Positions 1-8,418 of a stretch of 64,000 nt of DNA are shown piece after piece (positions within the stretch are counted from its first letter, which is position 1; each line of letters begins with the position of its first letter). The translations under genes and the position numbers were made by a program. Source of the stretch: G965220205 sp965220205. GTDB lineage: Bacteria; Chloroflexota; Dehalococcoidia; Lucifugimonadales; Australimonadaceae. The notes beneath the pieces are model-generated. The model was not told where the DNA came from and did not search any database. It saw nothing but the letters and a program-made list of their open reading frames with translations. The stretch spans positions 1,860,001 to 1,924,000 of the forward strand of contig OZ244812.1 in NCBI GenBank assembly GCA_965220205.1, in the 5' to 3' direction.

Positions 1-2
1 AG

Positions 3-341
3 GAGACGGCCACGCTCGACTGCACGGGCGGATGGCACTCGACGCAGCGCTGGGAGGGCGTGCGGCTCGGCGCGCTCATCGGCCCCACCCGTCCCCAGAG
101 CTCCGCGGCGAGCGTCACTGTGACCTCCGCGACGGGCTACTACCGGCGCTTCCCGCTTCGGCAAGCAGAGGGCCTGCTGCTCGCCACGCACGTCGGCGGC
201 GAGCCGCTGTCGCACGGCCACGGCGCGCCGTTGCGGCTGGTCGTGCCGGGGAAGCGCGGCTTCGAGTGGGTGAAGTGGGTCACGCGGATCGACGTCAACA
301 CGACCGGCAGCTGGCTCCAGCCTCCGCTGCCGCTCCAGTAA
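3..341 (+). CDS. C-terminal part of a sulfite-oxidase-like molybdopterin oxidoreductase (5' truncated by window)
   Basis: The reading frame is already open at the left edge and stops at 339-341, so only about 112 C-terminal residues are visible. The segments LDCTGGWHSTQRWEGVRLG, GYYRRFP and a PLRLVVPGKRGFEWVKWV block followed by a valine/isoleucine-rich end match the Mo-cofactor domain of YedY/sulfite-oxidase-type enzymes. In that family the Cys of the LDCTGG stretch lies near the usual molybdenum ligand region, but the N-terminal part needed to decide this is outside the window. Substrate and export cannot be judged. The frame beginning at the internal ATG at 32 is a shadow. A double-hairpin repeat follows the stop. 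Confidence 0.6.
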   Translation, partial: ETATLDCTGGWHSTQRWEGVRLGALIGPTRPQSSAASVTVTSATGYYRRFPLRQAEGLLLATHVGGEPLSHGHGAPLRLVVPGKRGFEWVKWVTRIDVNTTGSWLQPPLPLQ

Positions 342-351
342 CCAGCCCAGT

Positions 352-462
352 GGGGGAGTGCAGAGGGCAAGCCCTCTGCCGGGGGCGTGGGGGTGTCCCC
401 CACCCCAAGCGTTGCGGATGGGCGGGCCGGAAGAACAGCGCTCGTCAAACAGAGTAGATTAC
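352..462. repeat. Double-hairpin dispersed repeat, copy 1
   Basis: Two perfect hairpins sit back to back. The first is GCAGAGGG-CAAG-CCCTCTGC (360-379) and the second GTGGGGG-TGT-CCCCCAC (387-403). They are followed by about 55 bp ending near CAAACAGAGT. The same unit, about 85 percent identical by eye, occurs at 42259-42367. Both copies lie immediately 3' of a plus-strand gene, so they could terminate transcription or protect 3' ends, but neither has a T-run. A REP or miniature element is the alternative. No gene is seen between 342 and 540. Confidence 0.8.
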
Positions 463-540
463 CATTGCGGCGAACGGCCACCGCGCGGCAAGGCCTCGGG
501 GTCCACGAGGCCCGTTTCTCGCAGGCAGAAGGAGGCGACG

Positions 541-1500
541 ATGCTCGAGTCCTACGGACCGCCGACTCCGCCGGTGCTCAGCAGGTCGACGCTTGCCCTG
601 GAGATCGCGGCGGAGCTGGTGGGGACGGACGGGTGGCCGTACCTCCGCGCCCACATCGACCTTCGCCAGAGCGACTTCGACGAGGCCGGCTTTGGCTTGT
701 TCGGCAGCGGGAGCCCGGAGGGGATCGACGAGGTCGCCCAGGGCAGGGCCGGCCTCGCGATGATCAACCCGTCGGCGATGCTGACGATGGCCTATCGCGG
801 CACGGGGCCGTTCACCAAGCCGCTGCCGGTGCGCGTCATCGCGGTGCTGCCGTCGTACGACCAGATCACACTGGGAGTGATGGAGCGCACGGGCCTCCGC
901 TCGTTCGCCGACATCCGCGAACAGCGCTACCCGCTCCGCGTGTCGGTCCGCGGGCCCAGGGCGAACTCCGTGCCGCTGGTCGCAAACGAGATATGCAAGG
1001 CCCACGGGTTCACGCTGGACGACATCGAGTCGTGGGGCGGCGAGGTCTCGTACTTCCGGCGGTTGCCCGGCGCCCGGCTGCCCGACATCGAGAAGGGCGA
1101 GGCGGACGCGATCTTCGACGAGGCCGTGCGGCAGTGGGTCGACCCCGGCGCGGCGCTCGGCATGCGCTTCCTCGAGCCCGAGGACGAGGCGCTCGCCAAG
1201 CTGGAGGCGCTGGGCATGCGCCGCGGCGTCGTGCTCAGGTCCGACTTCCCCCGCCTCGCGGCGGACTTCCAGGCCGTCGACTTCTCCGGCTTTCCGGTCT
1301 TCACCAACGAGGCCGTGCCCGATGAGCAGGTCCAAGCGCTCTGCGCCGCGCTGGAGGCCCGCCGGGACCGCATCCCGTGGGAGGGCGCCGGCCCGCTGCC
1401 GCTCGACCGCATGAGCGTCGACACCCGCGAGGGGCCGCTGGACGTGCCGCTGCATCCCGCCGCCGAGGTCTACTGGCGCGAGCGGGGCTACCGAGGCTGA
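541..1500 (+). CDS. TAXI/NMT1-like solute-binding protein without signal peptide
   Basis: 319 residues. The fold resembles TAXI-type TRAP substrate-binding proteins: a region with GIDEVAQGRAGLAMINPSA, then VRVIAVLPSYDQITLGV, then a SFADIREQRYPLRVSVRGP segment typical of the second lobe. A GGAGG at 531-535 supports the ATG at 541; the frame is open upstream but has no ribosome site there. Unlike secreted members, the N terminus (LESYGPPTPPVL) has no signal peptide or lipobox, and no TRAP permease lies next to it. It may be a cytosolic ligand sensor or a transporter component that lost its export signal. Family assignment is moderately certain; ligand unknown. Confidence 0.6.
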   Translation: MLESYGPPTPPVLSRSTLALEIAAELVGTDGWPYLRAHIDLRQSDFDEAGFGLFGSGSPEGIDEVAQGRAGLAMINPSAMLTMAYRGTGPFTKPLPVRVIAVLPSYDQITLGVMERTGLRSFADIREQRYPLRVSVRGPRANSVPLVANEICKAHGFTLDDIESWGGEVSYFRRLPGARLPDIEKGEADAIFDEAVRQWVDPGAALGMRFLEPEDEALAKLEALGMRRGVVLRSDFPRLAADFQAVDFSGFPVFTNEAVPDEQVQALCAALEARRDRIPWEGAGPLPLDRMSVDTREGPLDVPLHPAAEVYWRERGYRG

Positions 1501-1505
1501 CCGCT

Positions 1506-2135
1506 ATGCCTGAGCTCCTCGTATCGACCATACGCGCCGGCGAGGTCCACTCCGCGGCGCGCGTGATGGCCAATGCATTCGCGGACGCCCCGCGTTTCCG
1601 GTTCCTCGTTCCGGACGACGCACAACGGACGACGAAGCTGCGCTGGTACTGGGGAGCGGTCATTCGCGCTAGCCTCCGTTCGGCCGGGGTCGTTCAGGCG
1701 GCCCGCGAGGAGCCAAACGGTCTCCCGCTCGGCATCGCGATCTGGGAGCCTCCGGGACACAGCAAGCACAGCGCCCTCACGCTATTGCGGTCCGGCCTCT
1801 GGGCAACGCCCATGCGGCTCGGCGTCTCCGCCTACCTGAGGCGTCGTTCGCTAAGCTCCGTGCTCGCGGCGCTTGGACCGCCTGGACCTTGCTGGCGCCT
1901 GAACGCCATCGGCGTCGATCCTTCGCAGCAACGCTCGGGCCTAGGAACGGCGCTGCTCCGCTGGATGCTCGCACGAGTCGACAGCGACGGATTGCCTGCC
2001 TTCCTCGACACGTCCGCGCCGGACAACCTCGCCTACTACGAGCGGTTCGGCTTTGAGGTCACGGCCGAGGCAACATTGCCGAAAGGCATTCCCCTCTGGG
2101 GCATGACGAGGCAACCGAGACTCGGCCGCGCCTAG
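1506..2135 (+). CDS. GNAT family N-acetyltransferase
   Basis: 209 residues starting at an ATG only 5 bp after the preceding stop, so probably co-transcribed. Acetyl-CoA binding motif A is clear around residue 140: NAIGVDPSQQRSGLGTALL with the QRSGLG loop. A C-terminal TSAPDNLAYYERFGFEV segment is typical of GNAT motif B. The N-terminal half carries an R-rich helix (AYLRRRSLSSVLAAL). The acceptor substrate cannot be read from sequence; similar proteins modify amines, peptides or small antibiotics. Confidence 0.8.
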   Translation: MPELLVSTIRAGEVHSAARVMANAFADAPRFRFLVPDDAQRTTKLRWYWGAVIRASLRSAGVVQAAREEPNGLPLGIAIWEPPGHSKHSALTLLRSGLWATPMRLGVSAYLRRRSLSSVLAALGPPGPCWRLNAIGVDPSQQRSGLGTALLRWMLARVDSDGLPAFLDTSAPDNLAYYERFGFEVTAEATLPKGIPLWGMTRQPRLGRA

Positions 2136-2144
2136 CCGCGTGCG

Positions 2145-2201
2145 CTCCCTCAGGATGCCGAGGTTGTCGCCGAAGCAGAGCTTGTTCTTCCAGTCCGCCA
2201 T
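2145..2201 (-). pseudogene. N-terminal scrap of a site-specific DNA methyltransferase
   Basis: Read on the minus strand from an ATG at 2201, the first 19 codons give MADWKNKLCFGDNLGILRE. This closely resembles the start of type III/N6-adenine methyltransferases, in which a KLYFGDNLxILRE stretch precedes the SAM-binding and DPPY motifs. Similarity stops there: the frame continues into unrelated sequence overlapping the end of the GNAT gene, and no DPPY motif is present. I read it as the remnant left by a deletion or rearrangement. The match is short, so confidence is limited. Confidence 0.35.
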
Positions 2202-2264
2202 GCTGAAGGGCGTGATTGGAGGCATGTAGGAGCACGGCGCTCAGGGGCAGCGTCATCGACGGCG

Positions 2265-3362
2265 CTAGATCGTCTGCGTCTGGCCGGTGTCCGAGGCCCG
2301 CTGGACCGCGTCGACGAGCTCGTGGTGCGCTACGGCTGACGAGAAGTCCGGGTCGAAGGCGGGCGCGCCGTTCATGACCGAGTCCGCGTAGCTCGCCCAC
2401 AGCTTGCCGATGTTGATCTGCTGCCCGCTCAGCCCAGCCTCGCCGACCCATGAGTCCTGAGGCACGTCGAGCTCGGCGAGCTCCTTCGCGTCTCCTTGCG
2501 CTCCGAGCACCTTGGCCGGTCCGTTGTGCGGCGAGCCGCCCGCCAGTATCGTCAACGAGCCCTCGCTCCCGTGCACTTCGAAACGATACCCCGAGCTGTG
2601 GTGGGCCAGCGAGGCGACGTGGACCGCGACCGAGCCTCCCTGCGCGAGCCGCCCGCTTACCAGCACATCGTCCGGAGCGTCCACCGAGAACCGCTCGCCC
2701 GTGTCGCTGGCGGTCCACTCGCGGACTTCGGTCTCGACGACGGCTGCCAGCGATGCGATCGGCCCCATAGCGGTGGTCAGACCGTCGATAGCGTGACCGA
2801 AGGCGATGCTCAGCGTGTTGGCGTGCACAGCGGCGTCGCGCATCCAGATACGGGCCGACGGCCGCCCGAGCCCGCCGCCCGAGAACTGCGTCAGCGTGCA
2901 CGAGAGCACGTCGCCGACGTAGCCCTCGTCGATGAGCCGGCGTATGTGCAGGAACTCGGCGGAACGGCGAGCCTGGAGTCCGACGACGGTGCGGAGCCCC
3001 TTGGCGTTGGCCAGCTCCGCCAGGTCACGGGCCTGATCAGTGGTCGTGGCGAGGGGCCACTCGGTGTAGACGTGCTTGCCCGCGCTGATGATGTCTTTCG
3101 TCAGCTCGTAGTGGTGCGGCAGCTTCACGACGACCGCGACCGCGTCGACGTCGTCCAACTCGAGCATGCGGCGGTGGTCGTCGAAGGCGTAGCGAGCGCC
3201 GAACGTCTTCGCCGCCTCGTCGGCGGACTCCTGCCGCGTGGTGCTGACGGCGACGAGCTCGACGCCGGGGACGCCCGCGGCCAGGCCTGGCATGTGCGCC
3301 CTCGCCGCCCAGCCCGCAGTGGGATTCGCCCCGATGATTCCGACGCGCAGCTTGTCCGCCAT
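2265..3362 (-). CDS. Gfo/Idh/MocA family oxidoreductase, Gal80-like
   Basis: 365 residues. An N-terminal NAD(P)-binding Rossmann domain begins VGIIGANPTAGWAARAHMP, and a C-terminal alpha/beta sheet domain follows. At the usual EKP catalytic motif this protein reads TEWPLATT, so the lysine is replaced by tryptophan. Both this and the GWAARAHM nucleotide loop are what Gal80-type members show. It may therefore bind dinucleotide without the usual sugar dehydrogenation, or use another acid/base. The start ATG at 3362 is followed by a standard N terminus. It is convergent with the GNAT gene. Confidence 0.75.
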   Translation of the reverse strand: MADKLRVGIIGANPTAGWAARAHMPGLAAGVPGVELVAVSTTRQESADEAAKTFGARYAFDDHRRMLELDDVDAVAVVVKLPHHYELTKDIISAGKHVYTEWPLATTTDQARDLAELANAKGLRTVVGLQARRSAEFLHIRRLIDEGYVGDVLSCTLTQFSGGGLGRPSARIWMRDAAVHANTLSIAFGHAIDGLTTAMGPIASLAAVVETEVREWTASDTGERFSVDAPDDVLVSGRLAQGGSVAVHVASLAHHSSGYRFEVHGSEGSLTILAGGSPHNGPAKVLGAQGDAKELAELDVPQDSWVGEAGLSGQQINIGKLWASYADSVMNGAPAFDPDFSSAVAHHELVDAVQRASDTGQTQTI

Positions 3363-3578
3363 GACCGCCCTCCGAGTGGTTGTGTGATCGTGTGCGCCGC
3401 AGCCGCCGCCTGCGGGCGCGGCTCCCCGGCACCTTACCGCAGACCGCCGGACCGCGCTAGCGGCCGGGGGCGTTCAGTACATCAACGGGGTTCATGCCAA
3501 TCGAACTGAGGCGCAGAGAGGCCTAGGTTGGAGAACGCCCCTTGCACCTGTCTGCTTTCCTTGGTCCCGCGAAATGCC

Positions 3579-4289
3579 CTAGTCATCCCACGCGACCTCC
3601 GCCGCCAAGTACTCACGCAGAACGATTCGTACCGTAAATGGCCAATCAACGGCGTAACGGTACACGCCGCTCTGCACTTCAATCCATCCTCCTGGGCCGC
3701 ACTCGCCGGTCTCGAGCAGGCGTAGCATTAACCTGCTGCCCATTTCTGGCCAGCCTGCCAGACCAGACGGCCTTTCAAATCGCCGCAGCTGCTCGGTGGT
3801 CTTTGACTCAATCGGGACTACACTCACGTATGAAGGTGAACCATCCAGGACTTCGCCGAGTTCGTGCAGCAGGTGCCCGCGAGCATTCTTTACGATGACT
3901 CTCTTTATCCGATCGAGTTCGGGCATCCAACGAGTTTCAGCGCCTCCCCACAGAATCCCTTGGATTCGTCGTGCTCGATCGATCCGATTCCTCAACTGTT
4001 CATTGTGAGCCAGGATACGAGACGCGGTAGGGAACTGCTCTCGGTCTGGTTCTGTAGACCCAGAGATTACGCATGCAAGGAACGCGGCAAAGTACTCTTC
4101 GTCTTCTGCGAACTCAGAGTTACATTGCTGACACATTCCTATAGCCATCAGATTCTCTGGATATGGAGGATTCAAAAGAGCCTTTGTTGGAATGTGATCT
4201 CGACTATCCCTTCCATTCTCATGGCCCTCGGTGCAGGGAATATAGTCCGCACTTCTAAGCTCATCGCTGAAGTGATAGATTTGCCTCAT
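3579..4289 (-). CDS. HNH-nuclease-like protein, AT-richer than its neighbours
   Basis: 236 residues from the ATG at 4289; the longer upstream frame is GC-rich junk. Near residue 30 is RDHIPTKALLNPPYPENL, followed by CQQCNSEFAEDEEYFAAF. These correspond to the DH..P...L..P...NL and CxxCN..FS.DE blocks of HNH-fold proteins of the HNH_5/HNH_3 type. The rest has no recognised domain. The gene is visibly poorer in GC than adjacent genes and sits beside a transposase remnant, which suggests acquisition by transfer. A role in mobile elements or defence is possible but not shown. Confidence 0.55.
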   Translation of the reverse strand: MRQIYHFSDELRSADYIPCTEGHENGRDSRDHIPTKALLNPPYPENLMAIGMCQQCNSEFAEDEEYFAAFLACVISGSTEPDREQFPTASRILAHNEQLRNRIDRARRIQGILWGGAETRWMPELDRIKRVIVKNARGHLLHELGEVLDGSPSYVSVVPIESKTTEQLRRFERPSGLAGWPEMGSRLMLRLLETGECGPGGWIEVQSGVYRYAVDWPFTVRIVLREYLAAEVAWDD

Positions 4290-4587
4290 ATTGGGTTCAC
4301 CTGTTCCGTCCCCGGCACTTGGTGTCGTAGTTGATGATGAGGTCAACCTCCCCGTGTGCGGGCCCAGGACCCTAGCGTGCTGTCCCGCTTCGGGGAGCGA
4401 TGTCACGCCTGCGGCACACCCTTGCCGCACCAGAGAGCCCGCGCGGCGCGGACGCTGAAACGATTGCAACTCCATCCTTCGCACGCCTTCTGCACTGATG
4501 CTCTCGCTCTCATGCTCGGGTTGTCTACGGCAGTTTGTCAACTTCTTGTACTCGTTCCATACATTAGTGACACTCGGCCTCCTTTCG

Positions 4588-4671
4588 CTAAGCTTTCCAT
4601 CGGTTGAGGAACTGGGCGGGGGCAAGATAGCCAAGGGCCTGACGCGGCCGGACGGTGTCTTGCGCTCCCAG
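4588..4671 (-). pseudogene. C-terminal remnant of an IS3/IS481-type transposase
   Basis: On the minus strand this stretch encodes QDTVRPRQALGYLAPAQFL and then NRWKA and a stop at 4588-4590. It is the hallmark C terminus of rve-domain transposases (the N.VRPHQALGYLTP motif). No catalytic residues precede it: upstream sequence is not transposase-like, so most of the element is gone. The region between the HNH gene and the next gene (4290-4827) holds this scrap and otherwise shows no supportable gene; GTGTCACTAATGT near 4560-4572 could be the decayed element end. Confidence 0.65.
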
Positions 4672-4827
4672 GCCAAGATTCTTGGTTCAGGCCCGCAGCA
4701 GCCCCCTTCCCTTGCTGCGCTATGGGCGGAGTCCGTAGACTGCCCCCGCGCCGCGCATGAGGCGCCCCACGGCCTCTGGTTCCTCTCCGCCCCGCAGGAG
4801 GGACGGCAGGGGCGAGAGGACGATACG

Positions 4828-5745
4828 TTGCGCATCGGATTCATCGGCCTGGGCACTATGGGCGGGCGCATGGCCTCGAAGCTCATAGAGGCGGGCCATA
4901 CGCTCGTGGTGCACGACATCGAGCCGTCCGCGGCGGCGGAGCTGCGCGAGCGCGGCGCCGGCTGGGCGGAGTCGCCCGCCGATGTAGCTCGCGCGACCGA
5001 CATCGTGCTGACGTCGCTGCCGGGCCCGGCGGAGGTCGAGCAGGTCGCGGCCGGCGACCGCGGACTTGCCGAAGGGCTGCGGCGGGGCGCGGTCTACGTG
5101 GACCTGTCCACCGGCTCCCCCGCCGTCGTCCGCGCGGTGGCGGAGCGCATCGAGGCGGCCGGAGCGCATATGATCGACGCGCCCGTGAGCGGCGGGCCGC
5201 AGGGCGCCGAAGCGGGCACGCTGTCGGTGATGGCCGGCGGCGATCCCGAGGTCTTCGAGCGAGTCAGGCCGGTGCTCGACACGATCGGCGCGTCGGTTAC
5301 GTACATCGGGCCCATCGGCGCGGGGACGGCGGCGAAGCTGGTCCACAACGCGATCTCGATGTCCACGCGCATCGTGCTCCAAGAGGGTCTTGCCCTGGCA
5401 GTGAAGGCGGGAGTGGACGCCGCGACCATGCTCGCGGTGCTGCGCAACGCGTCGTTCGGCAAGCAGCTGGTGCTGACGGACCACATACCGAACCTCGTGC
5501 TGCGGGGCGACTTCGATCATCCGCGGTTCAGCCTCGGCCTCTCGCACAAGGACGTTGGCCTCGCGCTGGAGCTAGCCCGACAAGTAGGGGCGCCGATGGC
5601 CATGGTCGAGCTTGCGTACGAGGAGATCGGGCGCGCCATGGCCCGCGGATGGGCTGAGCGCGACAACCTCGTGACCTTTCTCCTGGCGGAGGAGCGCGCG
5701 GGCGTGCAGGTCCGGGACACCGGACTGCCGGAACGCAGCCGATGA
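4828..5745 (+). CDS. 3-hydroxyisobutyrate dehydrogenase family NAD-dependent oxidoreductase
   Basis: 305 residues. It starts with the NAD-binding fingerprint RIGFIGLGTMGGRMASKL. The substrate loop DAPVSGGPQGAEAGTL and the catalytic lysine region GAGTAAKLVHNAIS are also present. The TTG at 4828 is chosen because GAGAGGA lies 8 bp upstream and the dehydrogenase homology begins at its second codon; the longer frame upstream covers the transposase remnant. Family members oxidise 3-hydroxyacids (3-hydroxyisobutyrate, tartronate semialdehyde, glyoxylate-linked substrates). Exact substrate is unknown. Confidence 0.85.
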   Translation: MRIGFIGLGTMGGRMASKLIEAGHTLVVHDIEPSAAAELRERGAGWAESPADVARATDIVLTSLPGPAEVEQVAAGDRGLAEGLRRGAVYVDLSTGSPAVVRAVAERIEAAGAHMIDAPVSGGPQGAEAGTLSVMAGGDPEVFERVRPVLDTIGASVTYIGPIGAGTAAKLVHNAISMSTRIVLQEGLALAVKAGVDAATMLAVLRNASFGKQLVLTDHIPNLVLRGDFDHPRFSLGLSHKDVGLALELARQVGAPMAMVELAYEEIGRAMARGWAERDNLVTFLLAEERAGVQVRDTGLPERSR

Positions 5746-5797
5746 CCCCGATTGCGGCCATGAACGCGGCTGTCGCGCACGGCGAGCCGGCGCGGCG

Positions 5798-6046
5798 GTG
5801 AGCGCGCCGCGTCTCGCATGGCTCGGGTGGGTCTCCGCCGGAGCGGCGTGGCTCGCCGTCGTCGCGGCGGGCTTGGTCCTCGCCCTCAACGTAGCCGACC
5901 GCGCCGCCGCCGATGATTTCATCGCCGAGCCGGGCCGCGCTCAGGTCGCCGTAGCGATCGTGTCGGGAGTCGTGTTCGCGGTCCCCGGCGTCGTGCTCAT
6001 CGGCATAGGCTTCCGCCGGCGCCGGCGGGCCGGGGACGCGTCGTGA
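5798..6046 (+). CDS. Small two-helix membrane protein
   Basis: 82 residues from a GTG at 5798. Two hydrophobic helices are evident (about residues 11-31 and 49-68), followed by a basic tail FRRRRRAGD that suggests a cytoplasmic C terminus. The stop codon overlaps the next start by 4 bp (GTGA), so it is translationally coupled to the polymerase/ligase-like gene downstream. No family is recognised; it may be an accessory subunit of that membrane protein. Confidence 0.6.
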   Translation: MSAPRLAWLGWVSAGAAWLAVVAAGLVLALNVADRAAADDFIAEPGRAQVAVAIVSGVVFAVPGVVLIGIGFRRRRRAGDAS

Positions 6047-8226
6047 GTCAACGCGTGGACGCTGGCGCGCCAACGGCGGCGGCGCGGCCGGCGCCGGACG
6101 CGGTCATCGAGGCGCTGTGGCTCGTCGCCGTTGTGCTCGTCCCGCTCACGTTCGGCCCGCCGGAGTCGTTCGCGTTCGCCGACGTGCCGAAGGTAGCGTT
6201 GACGCGTCTGTTGGCGGCGCTGATCGCCGGGGTCTGGGCCGTGGACATCGCCATAGGCGTATCGACCGCGGGGACCAGCGCGACGGCGGACTGGCGCGGG
6301 CGGCTGTCCGGCTGGCTCCGGGCCTATCCGCCGCGGTGGACGCTCGTCGCCGCGGCGTTCTTGCTAGTCGTAGCGGCGCTGTCCGCCGCCGTATCCCCCA
6401 TCCGCTCCGTTGGGCTCTGGGGGTTCGAACCCGGGAGGGACGGGCAGTCGCTGTTGAACACGGCGTCGGTGCTCGTGATCTTCTTTGCCGTGGCGCTGCG
6501 ACTGCGCACGCGAGCGCAGCTGTGGCGGCTTGCGGGCGCCCTGGCGGGCGGCACGCTGCTGGCGTCGCTCTACGTCGTGGCGCAGGCGGCGTCGGTGGAC
6601 CCGTTCGACGCCGGCGCCCTGTTCGGGGGCGTGGCGGGCAGCTTCGGCTTTCCCCACGCCGCCGGCGCGGCGCTGTTGCCGGGCCTGCCGGTGATGGCCG
6701 GGCTGGTCCTGGCGTGGGCGGCGCGCGGACAGACACAGCGCAGGCTCGCGGCGGGCGCCGTCGTGGTCGCGGTCGTCGTCGCCGCTCTGGCGCTCACGCA
6801 AGCGCGCGGACCATGGGCGGGCGCGCTCGTGGCGTTGGCCCTGTTCGCGGTGGCTGTCTGGCTTGTGGCGCCGAGGCGTCTGGCGAAGCAGTCGCTGGTC
6901 GCCCTGGCCGCCAGCTCTGTGCTGGCCGCGGCTCTCGTCGCGCCCCTCTATCCGTTCGAGCAGAACAACGCGCCGCTGGACGGCGGCAGCGGGCAGAGCT
7001 GGGAGAGCTCGCTGGAGCTGGCGATGAGCCGGCCCTGGTTCGCCTTCGAGGACGGCGGGCCGGCGGCGGCGCGGCATCTCCTCGGCTACGGGCCGGATGC
7101 GTTCGTGTACGTCTACCCCCTGGGCGGGCAGCCAGAGCTTCCCGAGGACCCGGACCAGGCCCAGGTCGTCGTACTGACGCAGGACGGTCCCAACCAATAC
7201 GTCCACGCCGCGGTCGAGCAGGGCCTGCTGGGCCTGCTGGCGGCGCTTGCCGTCACCGTCGTGCCGCTCGCCGCCGGAGGATGGGCGCTCGCGCGCCGGA
7301 GCGGCGGCTACCCGTGGGAGGTCCGCCTGCTGCTGGCGGCGCTCCTGGCGTCGATCGCCGGGTGGACGGTCGTGCAACTTTCGGGCGTAACGCAGCTGTC
7401 GGACAGCCTGATCGGATGGGCTGTTCTGGGCCTGCTTGTGGCGCTTCCGCGCGCGCTCGAACCGGAGCCGACGCCCCGGGCCGACGCGCCGCGATGGCGG
7501 CCGCTCGCGGCCGTCGGCTCGGCAGCGGCGGTAATCATGCTATGGAGTGCGCTGGCGGCGCTGCTGCTTGCACAGGTGGTGGACCCGTTCGTTGCCTCGC
7601 GTGACGCCGCGATTGCGTGGAGCGCCGATCAGCGCGGCGACCGCCTGAGCGCGCTGGAGGCGATGAGCGACGCGGTCGGCGCCGCTCCGGCCGCGGCGAG
7701 CTATCGGGTGGGTCTGGTCGATTTCCTGTACGTGCGCGAGCAACCGGGCGTCTCCGACGCGGCGCGACGGCAATCGGTGGTCGAATCGCTCCTCGTGCTC
7801 GGAGGCGGGCTGCAACACAACCGCCTTTCGGTCGATATGAACGCACGCTCGGCGGCGCTGTTCAGGACGCTGGTCGTGGAGTTCGACGAAGCGGGGCAGG
7901 TCCCGGCGGCCGTCGCCGCGTTCGAGCGGACCGCACAACTCCTCCCGAACCACTGGCTGCCCAAGCGGAACCTCGGCGCGATCTTGCTCGACGTCGGCCT
8001 ACCTGCCGAGGCAATCGTTCCGCTGGGCGAGGCGGCGGATATCCTGGGAGAGCACCCCGCTGCCGCCAACGTCCTGCTCCTGCAGGGGCTCTCGTTCGTT
8101 AGCAGCGGACGCCGAGTCGAGGCCGAGGCAGCGTTGCGCGAGGGGCTGCGCTTGGCGTCCGACGAGCGCGACGAGGCGTTGCTGCGCGAGGCGCTCGGCG
8201 CCTTGGGCGCCGACCTCGGGGGCTGA
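6043..8226 (+). CDS. O-antigen ligase/polymerase-like membrane protein with C-terminal TPR domain
   Basis: 727 residues. The N-terminal ~500 residues contain many transmembrane helices, a periplasmic loop with GYGPDAFVYVYPLGGQPEL, and a conserved ARGPWAG region, as in Wzy_C/O-antigen ligase (PF04932-like) proteins. The C-terminal ~200 residues are soluble and carry TPR-like repeats (LPNHWLPKRNLGAILLDVG and similar). Such proteins transfer or polymerise lipid-linked glycans at the cell surface; with a TPR tail they are common in Gram-positive-type and Chloroflexi genomes. Other glycan genes are absent nearby, so the polymer is unknown. Confidence 0.7.
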   Translation: MSQRVDAGAPTAAARPAPDAVIEALWLVAVVLVPLTFGPPESFAFADVPKVALTRLLAALIAGVWAVDIAIGVSTAGTSATADWRGRLSGWLRAYPPRWTLVAAAFLLVVAALSAAVSPIRSVGLWGFEPGRDGQSLLNTASVLVIFFAVALRLRTRAQLWRLAGALAGGTLLASLYVVAQAASVDPFDAGALFGGVAGSFGFPHAAGAALLPGLPVMAGLVLAWAARGQTQRRLAAGAVVVAVVVAALALTQARGPWAGALVALALFAVAVWLVAPRRLAKQSLVALAASSVLAAALVAPLYPFEQNNAPLDGGSGQSWESSLELAMSRPWFAFEDGGPAAARHLLGYGPDAFVYVYPLGGQPELPEDPDQAQVVVLTQDGPNQYVHAAVEQGLLGLLAALAVTVVPLAAGGWALARRSGGYPWEVRLLLAALLASIAGWTVVQLSGVTQLSDSLIGWAVLGLLVALPRALEPEPTPRADAPRWRPLAAVGSAAAVIMLWSALAALLLAQVVDPFVASRDAAIAWSADQRGDRLSALEAMSDAVGAAPAAASYRVGLVDFLYVREQPGVSDAARRQSVVESLLVLGGGLQHNRLSVDMNARSAALFRTLVVEFDEAGQVPAAVAAFERTAQLLPNHWLPKRNLGAILLDVGLPAEAIVPLGEAADILGEHPAAANVLLLQGLSFVSSGRRVEAEAALREGLRLASDERDEALLREALGALGADLGG

Positions 8227-8328
8227 CTCAGCGCCGCGGGGAGCCGGCGATGCGGTCGTGCTACCATCAGAGCGTTCGCGCCCACGGGCGGCTGATTGAC
8301 GGCCCTGGCCATGGGGCCGCCGGTCACG

Positions 8329-8418
8329 GGAGGGATGGCAGAGAGGACGATTGCGGCAGTCTTGAAAACTGCTGTACGGGCAACCGTACCGTGGGTTCGA
8401 ATCCCACTCCCTCCGCCA
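8329..8418 (+). tRNA. tRNA-Ser (anticodon TGA)
   Basis: Ninety bases fold as a class II tRNA. The 7-bp acceptor stem is GGAGGGA with TCCCTCC. The anticodon loop is CTTGAAA within stem GCAGT/ACTGC, and there is a long variable arm (TACGG/CCGTA). The T arm is GTGGGTTCGAATCCCAC, and discriminator G and CCA are encoded in the DNA. The TGA anticodon reads UCA and related serine codons. It lies about 100 bp after the O-antigen-ligase-like gene. Confidence 0.97.

Noticed and set aside
4498..4827. 110-codon N-terminal extension of the 3-hydroxyisobutyrate dehydrogenase-like protein
   Set aside because: It overlaps the transposase remnant on the other strand, has no homology, and a ribosome site precedes the TTG at 4828.
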